This document shows, in pieces, positions 60,659-64,000 of a DNA stretch of 64,000 nucleotides. Position 1 is the first letter of the stretch. Each line of letters begins with the position of its first letter. A program made the position numbers and the translations under genes. The notes under the pieces were generated by a model, which worked only from the letters and a program-made list of their open reading frames with translations, was not told the DNA's origin and did not search any database. The stretch comes from an uncultured Lachnospiraceae bacterium (lineage in GTDB: Bacteria > Bacillota > Clostridia > Lachnospirales > Lachnospiraceae), in contig CABSCP010000022.1 in assembly GCA_902476265.1 (NCBI GenBank), positions 9,808 through 73,807 of the forward strand, given 5' to 3'.

Positions 60659-62581
60659 ATGAAGATTACATTAAAAGACGGTTCTGTAAAGGAATATGCA
60701 CAGGCGATGTCTGTGATTGAAATTGCAAAGGATATCAGCGAAGGCCTGGCGAGAATGGCATGCGCCGGCGAAGTGGACGGCGAGGTTGTGGATCTGCGCA
60801 CCATGGTGGATAAGGATGTCTCTTTGAATATTTTAACGGCAAAAGAGGAAGCGGGCCTGGCGGCTCTGCGCCATACGGCCAGCCATGTGATGGCCCAGGC
60901 GGTAAAACGTCTTTATCCCAATACGAAGCTGGCAATCGGCCCTTCCATCGCAGACGGCTTTTATTATGACATGGAATTTGAAACGCCTCTCACCAGCGAT
61001 GATTTTGACAAAATCGAGGCGGAGATGAAAAAAATCATCAAGGAAAATCTGAAAATCGAACGCTTCACCAAATCCAGAGAGGATGCCATTGCCTACATGA
61101 AAGAGCGGAAAGAGCCTTATAAGGTGGAGCTCATCGAAGATCTGCCGGAGGATGCCGAAATCAGCTTTTACAGCCAGGGGGAATTTGTAGACCTCTGCGC
61201 CGGCCCTCATCTCATGAGCACCAAAGACGTGGGAAAGGCATTTAAAATCATGAGCCTTGCGGGCGCATACTGGAGGGGCGACGAACACAATAAGATGCTC
61301 ACCAGGCTTTATGCCACGGCTTTTGCCAGAAAAGAGGAGCTGGAAGCTTACATCACCATGATGGAAGAGGCCAAAAAACGGGATCACAGAAAGCTGGGCA
61401 AAGAACTGGGCCTGTTCATGATGCATGAGGCGGGACCGGGATTTCCTTTCTTTTTACCGAAAGGGATGACTTTAAAAAATACGCTGTTGGATTACTGGCG
61501 CGATATCCATAAAAAGGCGGGCTATGTGGAAGTTTCCACACCGGTCATCTTAAACAGGAGCCTTTGGGAAACTTCCGGGCACTGGGATCATTATAAAAAT
61601 AACATGTACACCACGGTGATTGATGAAGAGGACTATGCCATCAAACCCATGAACTGCCCCGGCGGCGTTTTAGTTTATGCTTCCGAGCCCCGTTCTTACC
61701 GGGATCTGCCCCTTAGGGTGGGCGAATTGGGACTGGTGCACCGTCATGAAAAATCCGGACAGCTCCACGGCCTGATGCGTGTCCGCTGCTTCACCCAGGA
61801 TGATGCCCATATTTTTATGACGCCGGATCAGATCAAAGGAGAAATCAAGGGCGTCGTTGCGCTGATTAATGAAGTGTATTCCCTGTTTGGATTTCAGTAC
61901 CATGTGGAACTGTCCACCCGTCCGGAGGATTCCATGGGCAGTGACGAGGATTGGGAGATGGCGACGGAAGCGTTAAAGAGCGCGCTGGACGAACTGGAGC
62001 TTCCTTATGTGATCAATGAAGGGGACGGCGCATTCTACGGTCCCAAGATCGATTTTCATCTGGTGGACTGCATCGGCAGAACCTGGCAGTGCGGCACTAT
62101 TCAGCTGGATTTCCAGCTGCCCCAGCGGTTTGAACTGGAATATATCGGGGCGGACGGCGAGAAGCACAGGCCTATCATGATTCACCGGGTGGTATTCGGC
62201 TCCATTGAGCGTTTTATCGGCATCCTGATCGAACATTTTGCCGGCGCATTCCCTACCTGGCTGGCACCCGTACAGGTAAAGGTTCTGCCCATTTCCGATA
62301 AATATATGGACTATGCGATGTCCGTGAAAGCGAAGCTGGACGAAGCCGGTATCCGTGCGGAAGTGGACACCCGTTCCGAAAAAATCGGCTATAAAATCCG
62401 GGAAGCCCAGACTTCCAAGATTCCGTATATGCTGGTGGTGGGACAGAAAGAAGAGGAAGAAGGCACTGTTTCTGTCAGAAGCCGCTTTGCAGGGGATGAA
62501 GGCGCGAAGGGGCTGGAAGCTTTTGTTTCCGATCTTTTAAAAGAAATCGAAACAAAGGAAAACCGCAAAAAAGCGGAATAA
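60659..62581 (+). CDS. thrS: Threonyl-tRNA synthetase, canonical type (second copy)
   Basis: The 640-residue enzyme has the standard ThrRS domain order: TGS, editing domain with RHTASHVMAQA and CAGPHL, class II core and anticodon-binding domain. The zinc ligands are seen in MNCPGG, FTQDDAHIF and MIHRVVFG, and motif 2 is YRDLPLRVGELG. AAGGGAG precedes the ATG. Its first 13 residues (MKITLKDGSVKEY) are identical to the first copy, but the rest is clearly divergent. It has no T-box of its own and probably depends on readthrough from the one upstream. Confidence 0.96.
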   Translation: MKITLKDGSVKEYAQAMSVIEIAKDISEGLARMACAGEVDGEVVDLRTMVDKDVSLNILTAKEEAGLAALRHTASHVMAQAVKRLYPNTKLAIGPSIADGFYYDMEFETPLTSDDFDKIEAEMKKIIKENLKIERFTKSREDAIAYMKERKEPYKVELIEDLPEDAEISFYSQGEFVDLCAGPHLMSTKDVGKAFKIMSLAGAYWRGDEHNKMLTRLYATAFARKEELEAYITMMEEAKKRDHRKLGKELGLFMMHEAGPGFPFFLPKGMTLKNTLLDYWRDIHKKAGYVEVSTPVILNRSLWETSGHWDHYKNNMYTTVIDEEDYAIKPMNCPGGVLVYASEPRSYRDLPLRVGELGLVHRHEKSGQLHGLMRVRCFTQDDAHIFMTPDQIKGEIKGVVALINEVYSLFGFQYHVELSTRPEDSMGSDEDWEMATEALKSALDELELPYVINEGDGAFYGPKIDFHLVDCIGRTWQCGTIQLDFQLPQRFELEYIGADGEKHRPIMIHRVVFGSIERFIGILIEHFAGAFPTWLAPVQVKVLPISDKYMDYAMSVKAKLDEAGIRAEVDTRSEKIGYKIREAQTSKIPYMLVVGQKEEEEGTVSVRSRFAGDEGAKGLEAFVSDLLKEIETKENRKKAE

Positions 62582-62673
62582 ACCCAACTGCATGAGGAAA
62601 TACTGAAAATGAAACAACAGATTTGGCGGCGAACTTTTGATCGTCCGCCAGGTTTCATAGGAGGTAGATCAAA

Positions 62674-62988
62674 ATGGCAGAATTAAAATGTACGGTAGAA
62701 AATTGCATGTACAACAACAGCAATTACTGCTGCAAAGGTGACATTATGGTAGGCGGAATGCGTGCCTGCACCTGTGATGACACCTGCTGCGAAAGCTTCA
62801 GGGAAGAAAAGGAAGGCAGAGCCAGAAACGCAACCGAACATCCCAGCAAAGTGATCAGCATTGACTGTGAGGCGGTAAAATGTGTGTACAACACAAATTA
62901 CAAGTGCTATGCGGATCATGTGGATATCAAGGGCTGTGGCGCCGATGACTGCAGGGAAACCGCCTGCGCCACCTTTAAGGAACGCTAA
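62674..62988 (+). CDS. DUF1540 protein with two cysteine-rich repeats
   Basis: The 104-residue protein consists of two DUF1540 units (about 4-43 and 65-101) with repeated C-x4-C and later CxC/CC patterns, for example CTVENCMYN and CEAVKCVYN. DUF1540 proteins are small, probably metal-binding proteins widespread in Clostridia, some found in spores. GGAGG precedes the ATG. It stands alone before the infC operon. No role is known. Confidence 0.85.
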   Translation: MAELKCTVENCMYNNSNYCCKGDIMVGGMRACTCDDTCCESFREEKEGRARNATEHPSKVISIDCEAVKCVYNTNYKCYADHVDIKGCGADDCRETACATFKER

Positions 62989-63009
62989 AAAAAATTGTAA
63001 AAAAACGCG

Positions 63010-63040
63010 CGGCAGGCATTGACAAAGAATGTCTGCCGTG
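63010..63040 (+). terminator. Hairpin overlapping the infC promoter
   Basis: GCGGCAGGCATT pairs with AATGTCTGCCGT around a 7-base loop that contains most of the -35 TTGACA. The following T-tract is interrupted (GTTATTATT). It may terminate the DUF1540 transcript; termination strength is uncertain. Confidence 0.5.
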
Positions 63041-63047
63041 TTATTAT
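63019..63047 (+). promoter_or_regulatory. Sigma-A-type promoter of the infC-rpmI-rplT operon
   Basis: TTGACA (63019-63024), 17 bp and TATTAT (63042-63047) give a strong promoter, so the leader RNA begins near 63054 and is about 180 bases long. Confidence 0.88.
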
Positions 63048-63053
63048 TCCATA

Positions 63054-63236
63054 GTACGCAAAAGCGTATGAAACATTCAAGCAGAGTTTCCACTCTCACC
63101 CTATAGCAATTGTGCTCATAGGTGTTCATATTTTTCTCTGATAACAGGACATGGTTGTGCCCTGAGTAGAGAATTGTGTGAGTGGATCGCTGTTATCCAC
63201 TTTTTTTATTTTTTAATCTTATGGAGGGAACCAGCC
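63054..63236 (+). promoter_or_regulatory. L20/IF3 operon leader (attenuator)
   Basis: The leader has the GAGTTTCCACTCTCACCCT segment typical of Gram-positive infC leaders (RF00558-like). A terminator follows at 63181-63207: AGTGGAT/ATCCACT and seven T. An alternative pairing, GATAACAG (63140-63147) with CTGTTATC (63190-63197), overlaps the terminator's right arm and would prevent it. In Bacillus, ribosomal protein L20 binds this leader and promotes termination. Membership is recognised by pattern and order, not by a covariance search. Confidence 0.8.
63181..63207 (+). terminator. Attenuator terminator in the infC leader
   Basis: A 7-bp stem AGTGGAT/ATCCACT with a 7-base loop is followed by seven T. 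It is mutually exclusive with the upstream GATAACAG/CTGTTATC pairing. Confidence 0.82.
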
Positions 63237-63746
63237 ATTAGCGAATTATTTATCAACGAACAGATCAGAGACAAGGAAATCCGTTTGATCGGAGAAGACG
63301 GCGAACAGCTCGGAGTTATGTCTTCGAGGGATGCGATGAAGCTTGCAGAGGAAGCAGGATTGGACCTGGTTAAGATCGCGCCTACCGCGAAGCCGCCGGT
63401 ATGTAAAATTGTGGATTACGGCAAGTACAGATATGAGCTTGCGCGCAAGGAAAAGGATGCTAAGAAGAAGCAGAAGACTATTGAGATCAAAGAGATCCGT
63501 ATGTCTCCCAACATTGATACCAACGACCTGAACACTAAGACCAGCGCGGCCAGAAAATTCCTGGAAAAAGGAAACCGCGTGAAGGTGACCTTACGTTTCC
63601 GTGGTCGTGAGATGGCGCATATGTCATCCAGCAAACACATTCTGGATGATTTTGCAAAAGCGCTTTCCGATATTGCGGTGATCGAAAAGATGCCCAAGGT
63701 GGAAGGCAGAAGCATGATCATGTTTTTAACTGAAAAACGCAGTTAA
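63237..63746 (+). CDS. infC: Translation initiation factor IF-3, AUU start
   Basis: The 169-residue protein has the IF3 N-domain (INEQIRDKEIRLIGEDGEQLG), the linker rich in Lys and the C-domain (IKEIRMSPNIDTNDLNTK and VTLRFRGREMAH). No in-frame ATG, GTG or TTG lies between the attenuator and the conserved N-terminus. GGAGGGA at 63223-63229 is 7 bases before ATT at 63237, so the start is AUU. IF3 rejects such starts on its own mRNA, giving autorepression, as known in E. coli and Bacillus. Confidence 0.93.
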   Translation: MSELFINEQIRDKEIRLIGEDGEQLGVMSSRDAMKLAEEAGLDLVKIAPTAKPPVCKIVDYGKYRYELARKEKDAKKKQKTIEIKEIRMSPNIDTNDLNTKTSAARKFLEKGNRVKVTLRFRGREMAHMSSSKHILDDFAKALSDIAVIEKMPKVEGRSMIMFLTEKRS

Positions 63747-63788
63747 AATATACGTTATGGAAAATGGAGTAACAGGAGGAAATCAGAT

Positions 63789-63986
63789 ATGCCTAAAATG
63801 AAAACAAGCAGAGCTGCTGCAAAACGTTTCAAAGTAACAGGAACAGGTAAATTAAAGAGAAGTAAAGCTTACAAGAGCCATATCTTAACGAAGAAATCCA
63901 CAAAGAGAAAGAGAAATCTCAGAAAACCGGCAATTACGGACGCAACCAATGTTAAGAATATGAAGAAGATTTTACCGTATTTATAA
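63789..63986 (+). CDS. rpmI: Ribosomal protein L35
   Basis: The 65-residue basic protein is full length, starting MPKMKTSRAAAKRFKVTGTGK and ending near KKILPYL. AGGAGG precedes the ATG. AAGGAGG after the stop, at the window edge, is the ribosome site of the next gene, expected to be rplT (L20). Confidence 0.97.
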   Translation: MPKMKTSRAAAKRFKVTGTGKLKRSKAYKSHILTKKSTKRKRNLRKPAITDATNVKNMKKILPYL

Positions 63987-64000
63987 GTCGTAAGGAGGAA

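Noticed and set aside
1..64000. CRISPR arrays, rRNA, tRNA genes, insertion sequences, prophage genes
   Set aside because: No regularly spaced repeats, cloverleaf sequences, transposases or phage structural genes were recognised on either strand.

Overview
The window reads as a chromosomal segment of an endospore-forming Clostridia bacterium, most likely a member of the Lachnospiraceae. The reasons are the dxs-tlyA-nadK-argR-recN-spoIVB order, the yicC-remA-gmk-rpoZ-rimO-pgsA-cinA-recA-recX-rny run, spoIIM-xerD, a spore-coat CotF-type pair, strong AGGAGG ribosome sites with TTGACA-17-TATAAT promoters, and a base composition near 50% GC. Genus cannot be assigned from the sequence alone. No phage, IS element, CRISPR array, rRNA or tRNA gene was seen.

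Layout. 1-7377: isoprenoid, DNA-repair and sporulation genes (ispA end, dxs, tlyA, nadK, argR, recN, spoIVB). 7394-16647: an accessory block lying between spoIVB and spo0A, two genes that are usually neighbours. It holds an EAL protein with a ruined GGDEF site, a fumarylacetoacetase-like hydrolase, and an AraC-ABC transporter-GH3 glycosidase locus. 16887-17414: a 175-residue Spo0A with an intact DNA-binding domain but almost no receiver domain. 17538-20529: glycogen synthase, a DUF3298-type lipoprotein and two small coat-like proteins. 20625-33418: rqcH on the minus strand, then the long core run from yicC to rny and a Nudix hydrolase. 33478-45833: spoIIM, xerD, a PLC-like protein, DAHP synthase, a SpoVB-like flippase, mnmA, purB-purC-purA, a LysR regulator with a HAD hydrolase, and small proteins. 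45834-46423: a strong terminator and a roughly 275-bp near-perfect palindrome. 46424-57887: a sugar locus with GH94 cellobiose-type phosphorylase, phosphoglucomutase, a YesM-type sensor kinase, an ABC importer without its own ATPase, a YesN-type regulator and a MATE transporter. 57888-62581: a T-box leader followed by two different threonyl-tRNA synthetases flanking a cysteine-rich membrane protein. 62674-64000: a DUF1540 protein and the start of the infC-rpmI-(rplT) operon behind an attenuator leader, with infC starting at AUU.

How the parts work together. The two sugar loci look like independent glucoside systems: one imports and hydrolyses (ABC plus GH3, AraC control), the other imports and phosphorolyses (ABC plus GH94) and feeds glucose 1-phosphate to phosphoglucomutase, while glgA can store glucose. 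purB, purC and purA cover both PurB steps, SAICAR synthesis and the AMP branch. The most unusual points are the receiver-less Spo0A, the T-box operon with two ThrRS genes around an undescribed Cys-rich protein, the giant palindrome before the phosphorylase, the 140-bp hairpin upstream of rqcH, and a lysR start region where promoter, terminator-like hairpin and ribosome site share the same bases.
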